Below, in pieces: positions 7,440 through 14,505 of a DNA stretch of 52,720 bases. Source of the DNA: Bacteroidales bacterium (GTDB lineage: Bacteria; Bacteroidota; Bacteroidia; Bacteroidales; UBA932); assembly GCA_024401975.1 (NCBI GenBank), contig JAKSKB010000003.1, positions 1 to 52,720 of the forward strand, written 5' to 3'. Position 1 is the first letter of the stretch. Each line of letters starts with the position of its first letter. The notes below the pieces were generated by a model. It did no database searches and was not told the origin of the DNA. It saw only the letters and a list, made by a program, of their open reading frames with translations. Position numbers and translations under genes: made by a program.

Positions 7440-8567
7440 ATGAAAAATCCAACAAAGATTGCACTGTCGCTTGCTGCGGCGGCAACGATTGCCACATCCT
7501 GCGGCAAGGAACTGACAAAGTCCGGACTTGATCCGCGTAATTTCGTGAACGAAGAGGGCACCACAGCTCTCTATACCCTCAAAAACGCTTCCGGAATGGA
7601 GGTGTGCCTGACCAATTTCGGTGCCAGAATCGTTTCCATAATGGTGCCTGACAGAAACGGAGAGTTCAGGGACGTGGTGCTTGGCTTTGACAACATCGAC
7701 GATTATCTGACCATTCCTTCCAATTTCGGGGCGACAGTCGGCAGATATGCCAATCGCATAGCCGGAGGGCGTATGGTCCTTGATGGCAAGGAATACAATT
7801 TCTTCAAGAACAATATGGGAGTCAACTGTCTTCACGGCGGGAAGATCGGCTGGGACAGCACCATATTCGACGTGAAGGAAGCCGATGAACGCCACATAAC
7901 GTTCACGCTTGTATCCCCCGACGGTGACGAAGGTTTCCCGGGTACGGTCGAGGTCGCGATGACTTTCACGCTTCGTGACGACAACTCGCTCGACCTTCAC
8001 TATGAGGCGGTGACGGACGCTCCCACGGTCATCAATATGACCAATCACTCGTATTTCAATCTCAGCGGCAATCCCGCCAACGATGTGCTCGATTTCACTC
8101 TGTATATCGATGCTGACAATTGCACGCCGACCGACAGATACCAGATTCCTACGGGTGAGATTGTGCCGGTGGAAGGTACGCCGTTCGATTTCAGAGAGGC
8201 GAAGGTTCTCGGAGACGAGATTGACGCTGACAACGAACAGATCCGTATCGGTGGCGGCTGGGATCACAACTGGGTACTTAACCATCCCGGGGACCTGCTC
8301 AATCTGGCTGCGGAGTGCGTATGTCCCGAAACGGGAATAGTCCTTGACGTCTATACGCAGGAACCCGGCCTTCAGGTTTATTCCGGCAATTTCCTTGCAG
8401 GCGAGAAGGGCAAGCACGGCATAGCGTACAACAAGCGTACGGCCATCTGCCTCGAATCCCAGCACTATCCGGATTCCCCGAACCATCCTGAGTTCCCGAG
8501 CACGGTTCTCCGTCCAGGTGAGAAATACGATACGCATACCGTGTTCGCTTTCAAAACTGTCGAATAG
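7440..8567 (+). CDS. galM: Aldose 1-epimerase (galactose mutarotase), predicted lipoprotein
   Basis: Interconverts alpha and beta anomers of aldoses such as galactose or glucose. The 375-residue protein starts with a signal peptide (KIALSLAAAATIATSC) whose Cys fits a lipobox, so the enzyme is probably an exported lipoprotein. Family motifs in order: LTNFGARIVSIMVPD, GATVGRYANRIAGG, the catalytic-His segment MTNHSYFNLSG, GGWDHNWVL, PGLQVYSGNF, and the catalytic-Glu region HPEFPSTVLRPGEKY. ATG 7440 was preferred over 7419, because the latter lies inside hpf and puts charged residues before the signal. It is probably transcribed with xerC-hpf. Confidence 0.9.
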   Translation: MKNPTKIALSLAAAATIATSCGKELTKSGLDPRNFVNEEGTTALYTLKNASGMEVCLTNFGARIVSIMVPDRNGEFRDVVLGFDNIDDYLTIPSNFGATVGRYANRIAGGRMVLDGKEYNFFKNNMGVNCLHGGKIGWDSTIFDVKEADERHITFTLVSPDGDEGFPGTVEVAMTFTLRDDNSLDLHYEAVTDAPTVINMTNHSYFNLSGNPANDVLDFTLYIDADNCTPTDRYQIPTGEIVPVEGTPFDFREAKVLGDEIDADNEQIRIGGGWDHNWVLNHPGDLLNLAAECVCPETGIVLDVYTQEPGLQVYSGNFLAGEKGKHGIAYNKRTAICLESQHYPDSPNHPEFPSTVLRPGEKYDTHTVFAFKTVE

Positions 8568-8680
8568 CGGATGGTCAAAGGTGTTGCCGTTGCATCCGAG
8601 CCGGAGGATTTCCGTTCCGCGTCTGCCGTGGCGGGAATGCGTGAGGCCGCGTCAGCGGTGACTCCCGTATCCGTAACGGG

Positions 8681-8713
8681 GGGGTTGACCAAAAAGTCAA
8701 CCCCTTTTGTCTT
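8681..8713 (+). terminator. Intrinsic terminator-like hairpin after galM
   Basis: Perfect inverted repeat GGGGTTGAC (8681-8689) and GTCAACCCC (8696-8704), followed by TTTTGTCTT. It lies 113 bp after the galM stop. The 3' arm and tail recur at 17655-17672 with one mismatch, so this is a repeated element and not only a local terminator. Confidence 0.7.
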
Positions 8714-8756
8714 ACCCCCGCTGCTGACGCAGCTGCCCCGGTGGGGCATGCCGCCT

Positions 8757-8776
8757 GCACTTCGTTCCAGCGGGTG
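8757..8776. repeat. Interspersed intergenic repeat block, copy 1
   Basis: GCACTTCGTTCCAGCGGGTG here matches 40334-40353 at 19 of 20 positions. Both copies follow a GCCCCGGTGG-containing hairpin (here TGCCCC/GGGGCA, 8734-8748) and lie between genes. They are probably members of one short repeat family. Confidence 0.75.
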
Positions 8777-8867
8777 TCTCCGTGGCTCAATGTTCATTTC
8801 GCTCACTCCGACACGGCGCTGAAGCGCCTTATTAGTCAACCCCCTCTTTTTCTTTCCCCGAGATGAG

Positions 8868-9032
8868 ATGTCCCTCAGCTTCGGTGACAGCGGTGAGACG
8901 GTGGAACTGTACGAGCGCTCGCTGACAGCGAACCTGCCGGCTGAGACGATTCACGAAATGGAGATTCACCGGACTCACCGAAGCGCAGGTGCGGGCCATC
9001 TCCAAATCCCTTTGACGCCACGGATGCCTTAG
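8868..9032 (+). pseudogene. Possible small gene remnant
   Basis: An open frame of 54 codons starts MSLSFGDSGETVELYERSL and reads like normal protein as far as about residue 33 (ETIHEMEI). It then turns His/Arg-rich. In another frame, the same DNA continues as FTGLTEAQVRAISKSL with its own TGA at 9014-9016. This pattern suggests the 3' end of an older gene with a small indel. The parent family is not identified. It abuts the terminus of the convergent ABC gene. Confidence 0.35.
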
Positions 9033-9033
9033 T

Positions 9034-10638
9034 TTACGCGGGGATTTTCAGTATGGAGTCGGCGAAGGACAGCACGCGTTCCCTGTGAGATATGAATATG
9101 ACGGTCTTGCGACCGCCGTATCCGGCCACGAGACGCTCCAGCACCCTGTTCTCAGTATCACTGTCAAGCGAGGAGGTCGCCTCGTCCAGGATGAGGACAT
9201 TTCCCGGGTGCAGCAGAGCTCGGGCGATAGAAACGCGTTGCGCCTGTCCTTCGCTCAGACCTGTTCCGCCTTCACCGCAGACACAGTCCGGACCGTCAGG
9301 AAGATTGAAGACGAAGTCGGCATCGGCTGCGTGGAGTGCCTGCGATATCGCCTCTTCGCTGGCGTTGGGATTTGCGAGGAGCAGATTATCCCGGATTGTC
9401 CCGCTCAGGAGGCTGTTGCCCTGCGGGACATACATAAAATTGCATACGGGTATCCGTGAAACGCTGCCTTCTTCCGGTTTGAGCAATCCCATCGCGAGTC
9501 TTGCCATTGTGCTTTTCCCGCTTCCGGTAGGGCCTGTGACAGCAGTGAAAGTGCCGGATGTGAACGTGTGCGAGAAGTTGTCAAGCACTTTCCTGACCTG
9601 TCCCGGATATGAGAAAGTCACGTCCTTGAACTCTATTGACGGGGCGCTTTCGAGAAGCGGGCCTTCAAGAGGAATGTCTTCCTTCATTCCGGTGAGTTCC
9701 GTTATCCTTTCCTCGGACGCAAGCGCCTGGATGCAAGCCGGTATGTGCCTGCTCATATCGGCTATGGGTCTTTGAATCTGTCCGACAAGTTGCAGGAAGG
9801 AAATCATCATTCCGTATGTCACCGTTCCGCCTGCAATTCCGAATATGCCCCAAAGAAATGCAGCAGCGTATCCCGCCCTGAACCCAAGTCCCATCACGGC
9901 TCTGGCAAAGGTCGTGTAGTCGAGCCTGTCAATCACTGCCTCTTCTATGTCGTCCTGCACAAGTTTCAGTTTGTGCAGGACATTTTCTATCCCGGTGAGG
10001 GTGAGTACGAGCACTCTGTTCTGAAGGTTCTCCTGCATATGGCGGTTGCTCGCGCTGTCAAGTTCCCTTACTTTTGCCGTGAGGGCGCGAAGTTTCCTGA
10101 AAAGCAGTTTCGAGCCAAGCACGGCCGCTGCGGTCAGGGAAACGAGTATCCACATCAATCCCGGTGAAAGGTACATCAGATATGCCGATGCGGCGGCAAG
10201 CTGGCACAGCGTGACGACCGTATCCGGTATCCTTGAACACACAAGATCCGTCACCACACGTATGTCTTCCTGCATCCTGTTCATTACGTCGGCGCTGTGA
10301 TAATCTTCCTTACCCGTCCACGAACTTCTGAGCACGTGGCTGAAAGTCTTGTATCTGAGAGCGTTCTGAGCCTTGATTGTTGTGAGATTCTCCCAGTAAG
10401 AGGCGGCCAGGTCGCACAGCAGTTGAAGAAGCATTGTCCCCGCGAACAGTGGAATGCCTGCGACCGGTTGCGAATCCGCCGCCCCCGTAGCCGCATCCAC
10501 CAGCAGCTTGCAGGCCCATACGAATCCCAGCGAAGCCGCCACGCGTACGAGACCGATGAGGACGCTCACGCAGATGCGCCATCTCAGGGGCTTGCAGATG
10601 GCAAGCACACCTTTTACACTGTCACCGAACCTTTTCAC
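9034..10638 (-). CDS. ABC exporter half-transporter (fused membrane and ATPase domains)
   Basis: A 534-residue ABC exporter subunit. Hydrophobic helices occupy about residues 20-290. The nucleotide-binding domain follows: Walker A GPTGSGKST (369-377), Q-loop Gln407, signature LSEGQ (461-465), Walker B VLILDE (481-486) and H-loop His518. There is no N-terminal C39 peptidase domain, so any leader cleavage must come from another protein; an S24/S26 peptidase gene lies two genes upstream. The only plausible start is GTG 10638. The frame is the same as that of the preceding PqqD-like gene and is separated from it by three consecutive TGA codons. Last gene of a four-gene operon. Substrate unknown; a modified peptide is the inference from context. 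Confidence 0.88.
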   Translation of the reverse strand: MKRFGDSVKGVLAICKPLRWRICVSVLIGLVRVAASLGFVWACKLLVDAATGAADSQPVAGIPLFAGTMLLQLLCDLAASYWENLTTIKAQNALRYKTFSHVLRSSWTGKEDYHSADVMNRMQEDIRVVTDLVCSRIPDTVVTLCQLAAASAYLMYLSPGLMWILVSLTAAAVLGSKLLFRKLRALTAKVRELDSASNRHMQENLQNRVLVLTLTGIENVLHKLKLVQDDIEEAVIDRLDYTTFARAVMGLGFRAGYAAAFLWGIFGIAGGTVTYGMMISFLQLVGQIQRPIADMSRHIPACIQALASEERITELTGMKEDIPLEGPLLESAPSIEFKDVTFSYPGQVRKVLDNFSHTFTSGTFTAVTGPTGSGKSTMARLAMGLLKPEEGSVSRIPVCNFMYVPQGNSLLSGTIRDNLLLANPNASEEAISQALHAADADFVFNLPDGPDCVCGEGGTGLSEGQAQRVSIARALLHPGNVLILDEATSSLDSDTENRVLERLVAGYGGRKTVIFISHRERVLSFADSILKIPA

Positions 10639-10665
10639 TGCAGTATGACGGATAATGCATCATCA

Positions 10666-10935
10666 TCATTCTTCAACGATACCTGCCTCTTTCCAGTCTG
10701 CGGCTAATTTCGCGGAGTCTTTTGCCGCTGTCTCCGAATCTACTTCATAATGTTCGATGAGGAGCCGCGTGAGGTCTTCTACGGTAAACTCCTTGCCAAT
10801 CACGCTTTCCCAGAGGTATGCCGCAGAACTGTTGAGCACTACCATCTTGTTGAAATTGACCAGCTTTACGCTTTCTCCGATTACGATGTTCTCGTGCCCC
10901 AGTTTGCGGAGTCTGAATCCTTCTATTATCTTCAT
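10666..10935 (-). CDS. PqqD-like protein (RiPP recognition element fold)
   Basis: An 89-residue protein of the PqqD family, whose winged-helix fold binds leader peptides of ribosomally made peptides and presents them to modifying enzymes. Matching features are GESVKLVNFNKMVVLNSSAAYLW, which is the strand-turn-helix with the family's LN..A..LW signature, then VEDLTRLLIEHYEVD and a C-terminal LAADWKEAGIVEE. It lies 1 bp downstream of the S24/S26 peptidase stop and is followed by the exporter. No radical SAM enzyme, cyclase or asparagine synthetase is present in the operon. The partner could be the HprK-like kinase, but that is inference. Confidence 0.85.
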   Translation of the reverse strand: MKIIEGFRLRKLGHENIVIGESVKLVNFNKMVVLNSSAAYLWESVIGKEFTVEDLTRLLIEHYEVDSETAAKDSAKLAADWKEAGIVEE

Positions 10936-10936
10936 T

Positions 10937-11383
10937 TCAATAAACGTTTTTCAAAACAATCCTGCGGTATAGGGCGAGCAGCACCCTTCTGGGGAGATAT
11001 CCCATCCTTCTCCACAGTATCGCCCTGCCTGGTGTCCTTGTCTGCCCGTCAGGGGATACTATGTGCACCACTTTGCCGAGCACTTTGTCTTTTCCGCACA
11101 GTTCCGTCCCTCTCAAGTTTCCGTCCCCCATAAGCGTGACATCTCCACAGTCCACTCTTATGGCCCTGTGAAGGACATACCGTCCCTTTTTCACTTCGGC
11201 AAGAAGGATGTCCCCGGACCTGATATCTTTCTCCGATACCTTGCGGAGAATGACGCTGTCGCGGTCGCCTATTATGAAAGGATGCATGCTGCTGCCTCTG
11301 GCCAGGAGTTCTACGTCCTGGCCAGAGGCAAGTATCCTGCCCGTTTCGGCGAGAAGTATTTCGTTGGGAATCACTGTTTGCAT
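10937..11383 (-). CDS. S24/S26-family peptidase (SipW/ER-type Ser-His)
   Basis: A 148-residue signal-peptidase-like serine protease. The nucleophile is in GSSMHP (Ser32). The second box, RYVLHRAI, has His72 where type I signal peptidases use Lys, as in SipW and ER-type enzymes. The third box, MGDGNLRG (85-92), matches the conserved GD.N motif. There is no N-terminal membrane helix, unlike LepB; the only possible membrane-associated stretch is the basic/hydrophobic C-terminus (RRVLLALYRRIVL). This would suit a leader peptidase for a cytosolic or membrane-associated precursor. It overlaps the upstream kinase gene by 13 bp and is 1 bp from the PqqD-like gene. Confidence 0.82.
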   Translation of the reverse strand: MQTVIPNEILLAETGRILASGQDVELLARGSSMHPFIIGDRDSVILRKVSEKDIRSGDILLAEVKKGRYVLHRAIRVDCGDVTLMGDGNLRGTELCGKDKVLGKVVHIVSPDGQTRTPGRAILWRRMGYLPRRVLLALYRRIVLKNVY

Positions 11384-12264
11384 AAGGCTTCGGAGCAGAT
11401 TTTTGCGGCTTCGGCGTCAGGACGGCAGTCAAGCACGTGGCAACAGCTTTTCAAGGCAATCGCCGATATTGTGGAGTGAAGTCCGTCGGCCATCTCTTCA
11501 ATCGGTCGGAATCCAGATGAGGAGGAATATATGATTCCGTACGCTTCGGGTATTGAGAGAGGCGAAATCTTGTTCTCGCGGCTTCTGCGTATCAGCACCA
11601 TCGCTCCAAGTTCCGCGCTTTCGTTGCGGTAGCACGGGGTCTTGCCGCTCCACGGGCTTCCAAACACGCGAACCGTCCCGTCGTCAAGGATGCGGACTAT
11701 GGGATTGTCGTCGTTGAGCAGGGTGCTTCCCGGGACATTTTCAAGCCACATCCTGCTGTGAGTGCTCTTGCCGGTGCCGCTCGCGGCGAGGAACATATAC
11801 GCTTTCCCGTCTTTTACCGTCACCGATGAATGCATCTCCAGCGTATCGAGACACGCTGTCTTGAATGCGAAAAGAAGCATCGCTGAATTGTCGAGTGCGA
11901 AACGTAACATCGATTCGGTGGAGCATATCAGCGTACCCGTGGTGAAATCTTTGTTTACGCGCAGGCTTGCGACTGGTGGGACGGTGTTTACCGGAGCCAT
12001 TTCAATCCACCATCCGTCTTCTGTGGAATAGAGACCTATCAGAGGTTCTCCGGGCTCCGATACGTCTGCATACACCTCTTCGGCATTTGCAGGACGTTCG
12101 AAAGGGCAGATGTATCCCGCACTTATGCGGAACAGGCTGTCACCGTCGTCAAGGGCTTCGAACGGGGCATAATTGTCCGGGATTTTCCTGGCCTGGCCGG
12201 AGGATACAAGTTCGAAAGTGAACCTGTGTCCTGCTACCAAATAATCTTTGATTATCCTATCCAA
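11371..12264 (-). CDS. HprK-like / PEP-carboxykinase-fold kinase
   Basis: A 297-residue protein whose C-terminal half resembles the HPr kinase/phosphorylase fold. A HSSVTV segment (145-150) and a beta turn precede Walker A ASGTGKST (161-168). NDDN (184-187) sits where HprK has its catalytic Asp, and GSPWSGK (202-208) is characteristic of the subgroup found next to PqqD-like genes. The N-terminal 140 residues form a separate domain with no recognised family. It is not a housekeeping HPr kinase, since no PTS genes are nearby. Homologs in some lasso-peptide clusters phosphorylate the peptide. First gene of the operon, 31 bp from a -7 element. Confidence 0.82.
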   Translation of the reverse strand: MDRIIKDYLVAGHRFTFELVSSGQARKIPDNYAPFEALDDGDSLFRISAGYICPFERPANAEEVYADVSEPGEPLIGLYSTEDGWWIEMAPVNTVPPVASLRVNKDFTTGTLICSTESMLRFALDNSAMLLFAFKTACLDTLEMHSSVTVKDGKAYMFLAASGTGKSTHSRMWLENVPGSTLLNDDNPIVRILDDGTVRVFGSPWSGKTPCYRNESAELGAMVLIRRSRENKISPLSIPEAYGIIYSSSSGFRPIEEMADGLHSTISAIALKSCCHVLDCRPDAEAAKICSEALCKQ

Positions 12265-12294
12265 TTTTTTGGAATAAACTTACGATAACGGGGA

Positions 12295-12302
12295 CAAAAA
12301 TA
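12295..12302 (-). promoter_or_regulatory. -7 element for the kinase-peptidase-PqqD-ABC operon
   Basis: TATTTTTG on the minus strand matches TAnnTTTG and lies 31 bp upstream of the first ATG of the operon. It faces the gdhA promoter 12 bp away. Confidence 0.6.
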
Positions 12303-12314
12303 ATAAAAATGTGC

Positions 12315-12322
12315 TATTTTTG
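12315..12322 (+). promoter_or_regulatory. -7 element for gdhA
   Basis: TATTTTTG on the plus strand, 31 bp upstream of the chosen gdhA ATG at 12353. An apparent start at 12311 would precede this element, which argues for the shorter gdhA protein. Confidence 0.6.
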
Positions 12323-12352
12323 CAGCATTCGGTCTTTAATCCGTATTGTTAT

Positions 12353-13696
12353 ATGAAAACAGAAGAAATCATGTCCTACCTGGAGGCGAAGTATCCGGGA
12401 GAAAAAGAGTATCATCAGGCTGTCCGCGAGGTGCTTGAGTCTGTAGAAGAAACTTACAACAGTCACCCCGAATTCGAAAAGAACAAGATAGTGGAGCGTA
12501 TGGTGGAGCCTGACAGGATTTTCACTTTCCGCGTCACGTGGGTGGACGACAGCGGGGAAGTGCGGCACAATACCGGCTACCGCATCCAGTTCAACAGCGC
12601 GATAGGGCCTTATAAAGGAGGAATACGCTTCCACAAGGCCGTAACTCCTTCCATGCTGAAGTTCCTCGGTTTCGAGCAGACCTTCAAGAATGCCCTGACA
12701 ACTCTTCCGATGGGCGGTGCGAAAGGCGGCTCGGATTTTGATCCGGTAGGGAAGTCCGATGCGGAGATAATGCGTTTCTGCCAGGCCTTTATGCTGGAGT
12801 TGTGGCAGTGCATAGGACCCGACCAGGATATTCCAGCCGGGGATGTAGGCTGCGGTGGACGCGAAATAGGTTATATGTATGGTATGTACAAGAAACTGGC
12901 GCGTGAGTACAATACTGGCGTACTTACCGGCAAGGGTTCCACCTGGGGAGGTTCGATTCTGCGTCCGGAAGCGACGGGATTCGGTGCCCTGTATTTCACC
13001 AGTCACCTTCTGGCACGGGCCGGACAGGATATCAAGGGCAGAAAAGTCTGCATTTCGGGCTTTGGCAATGTGGCCTGGGGTGCCTGCAAAAAGGCTACCG
13101 AACTTGGAGCCAAGGTGGTCGCGATTTCCGGTCCGGACGGAGTGTGTGAGATTCCGGGAGGCATTAACGGAGAAATGATAGATTATATGCTTGTAATGCG
13201 TGCCTCCAACCGCAACAAAGTGCAGGATATGGCTGACAAGTTCCCTTCCGAATGCAAGTTCACTGCGGGTAGAAAAGCATGGAGTGTGCCTTGTGACATA
13301 GCTCTCCCGTGCGCTTTCCAGAATGAACTTGCTGAAGAAGATGCACGTGAACTCAAGAAGAACGGATGCTGGTGCTGCTGCGAAGTGTCCAATATGGGAT
13401 GCCAGCCTGGCGCAATACGTTTCTTCCAGAACAACGGAATCCTTTTCGCTCCCGGAAAGGCTGTCAATGCCGGAGGAGTAGCGACGTCGGGGCTTGAGAT
13501 GACGCAGAACGCGACACATATCAGCTGGAGTGCCCGCGAAGTGGATGAGAAACTCCATTTCATAATGGAAAGCATTCACGAACAGTGCGTCAAGTTCGGC
13601 ATCCGCAAGGATGGAAGCGTCGATTATGTCAAGGGAGCCAATATAGCCGGATTTATGAAAGTGGCTCAGGCAATGCTTGAGCAGGGGTTGGTCTGA
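12353..13696 (+). CDS. gdhA: Glutamate dehydrogenase (hexameric small type)
   Basis: Cytosolic NAD(P)-dependent enzyme that interconverts 2-oxoglutarate plus ammonia and glutamate. At 447 residues it matches the E. coli/clostridial hexameric family throughout. Landmarks are FSSAIGPYKGG-like FNSAIGPYKGGIRFH, the catalytic-Lys region LPMGGAKGGSDFDP, IPAGDVGCGGREIGYM with the catalytic Asp, GFGNVAWGACKK (dinucleotide fold) and LFAPGKAVNAGGVATSGLEM. The Rossmann turn ends in ISGPDG as in the NAD-preferring C. symbiosum enzyme, so coenzyme choice is uncertain. An unusual CWCCCE run (near 13368-13385) precedes the conserved VSNMGC. The start follows the -7 element. Confidence 0.93.
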   Translation: MKTEEIMSYLEAKYPGEKEYHQAVREVLESVEETYNSHPEFEKNKIVERMVEPDRIFTFRVTWVDDSGEVRHNTGYRIQFNSAIGPYKGGIRFHKAVTPSMLKFLGFEQTFKNALTTLPMGGAKGGSDFDPVGKSDAEIMRFCQAFMLELWQCIGPDQDIPAGDVGCGGREIGYMYGMYKKLAREYNTGVLTGKGSTWGGSILRPEATGFGALYFTSHLLARAGQDIKGRKVCISGFGNVAWGACKKATELGAKVVAISGPDGVCEIPGGINGEMIDYMLVMRASNRNKVQDMADKFPSECKFTAGRKAWSVPCDIALPCAFQNELAEEDARELKKNGCWCCCEVSNMGCQPGAIRFFQNNGILFAPGKAVNAGGVATSGLEMTQNATHISWSAREVDEKLHFIMESIHEQCVKFGIRKDGSVDYVKGANIAGFMKVAQAMLEQGLV

Positions 13697-13712
13697 CAAT
13701 TTGATTGTCAAT

Positions 13713-14498
13713 ATGAAGAAATTATTTGGATTCTTTCTATTCCTTGCTCTCACATCCGGATTTACGGCCCGTGCCGAGACTAACTTGCAACTTTTCTACG
13801 ATTTCGGGGAGGACCGCAAGCAGTTGACCAGCACCGTGGAAGGCTTCTATACCGACAAGTGGGGCAACACGTTCTTCTTCATTGATTTGGATTACCACCT
13901 ACGCAAACAGGAATTTGTGCCGTTTCCCTTGGGTACTTATTTCGAGATTGCCCGTTGCCTGAATTTCTGGCAGGAGTCGGCGCTTGCGCCTCTCAGCCTG
14001 CACGTGGAATACAACGGCGGCGTTTACAGCAAATATGGAATCAACCACGCCGCGCTTGCCGGTTTGGATTGGTTCATCCACTCGAAAGATTTCAAGAACA
14101 CCCTCAACGTAAAAGTGCTCTACAAGTATATCAATTACGATGGGGTGGATACTCCTGACGGTTCTTATGCCAAGAGCAAGGTCCCTATGCAGTTCACTCT
14201 CGTATGGGGGTTGCAAGATCTTTTCGGTGCCACGGGCCTGCGTTTCTCGGGATTTGCCGATTTCTGGTGGCAGGAACACGAAGTGTTTCCTTGGAATGCG
14301 GACACTGGATATGATTGGACCAATGGCGAAATATCGCACGTGGTATTCCTGTCCGAGCCGCAACTGTGGTACAATGTGGGACGGCACTTCGGCGTTGACA
14401 ATCTCAATGTGGGAGGCGAACTCGAATTGTCCTGGGATTTCGGTTCGTCCAAAGGTTTCTGGTGCAGACCCTGTCTCGGATTGAAGTGGGTGCTCTAG
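13713..14498 (+). CDS. DUF5020-family outer-membrane beta-barrel-like protein
   Basis: A 261-residue exported protein. The signal peptide is MKKLFGFFLFLALTSGFTARA. The mature part is rich in alternating aromatic strands (NLQLFYDFGEDRKQ, VEGFYTDKWGNTFFFIDLDY, QLWYNVGRHFGV, GFWCRPCLGLKWVL) and ends with an aromatic/hydrophobic C-terminus, as in outer-membrane barrels. It resembles the Bacteroidetes DUF5020 group, distantly similar to nucleoside-specific Tsx-like channels. It begins 16 bp after gdhA and is probably cotranscribed. A nucleoside or small-solute channel role is inference only. Confidence 0.75.
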   Translation: MKKLFGFFLFLALTSGFTARAETNLQLFYDFGEDRKQLTSTVEGFYTDKWGNTFFFIDLDYHLRKQEFVPFPLGTYFEIARCLNFWQESALAPLSLHVEYNGGVYSKYGINHAALAGLDWFIHSKDFKNTLNVKVLYKYINYDGVDTPDGSYAKSKVPMQFTLVWGLQDLFGATGLRFSGFADFWWQEHEVFPWNADTGYDWTNGEISHVVFLSEPQLWYNVGRHFGVDNLNVGGELELSWDFGSSKGFWCRPCLGLKWVL

Positions 14499-14505
14499 AA
14501 TATTT

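Larger units (their letters stand above)
8568..9033. other. Repeat-rich intergenic region
   Basis: About 460 bp between galM and the convergent ABC transporter gene. It holds a terminator-like hairpin (8681-8704), a second copy of its 3' arm (GTCAACCCCC then a T/C tract, 8835-8857), a GC hairpin (8734-8748), a block shared with the 40.3-kb region (8757-8776), and a possible gene remnant (8868-9032). Open frames on either strand in the repeat part look like chance readings of GC-rich repeats, not genes. Confidence 0.7.

Noticed and set aside
7395-8537. 380-codon open frame antisense to galM
   Set aside because: Low-complexity hydrophobic/Arg pattern with no motif; the plus strand encodes a complete mutarotase.
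8465-8839. Minus-strand open frame as a possible precursor peptide for the PqqD-ABC operon
   Set aside because: It lies over repeat DNA and the galM 3' end, is downstream of a terminal gene, lacks a plausible start context and reads like translated repeats.
12314-13753. 479-codon open frame on the minus strand across gdhA
   Set aside because: It is antisense to an unmistakable glutamate dehydrogenase and ends in the DUF5020 start; it is a codon-bias shadow.
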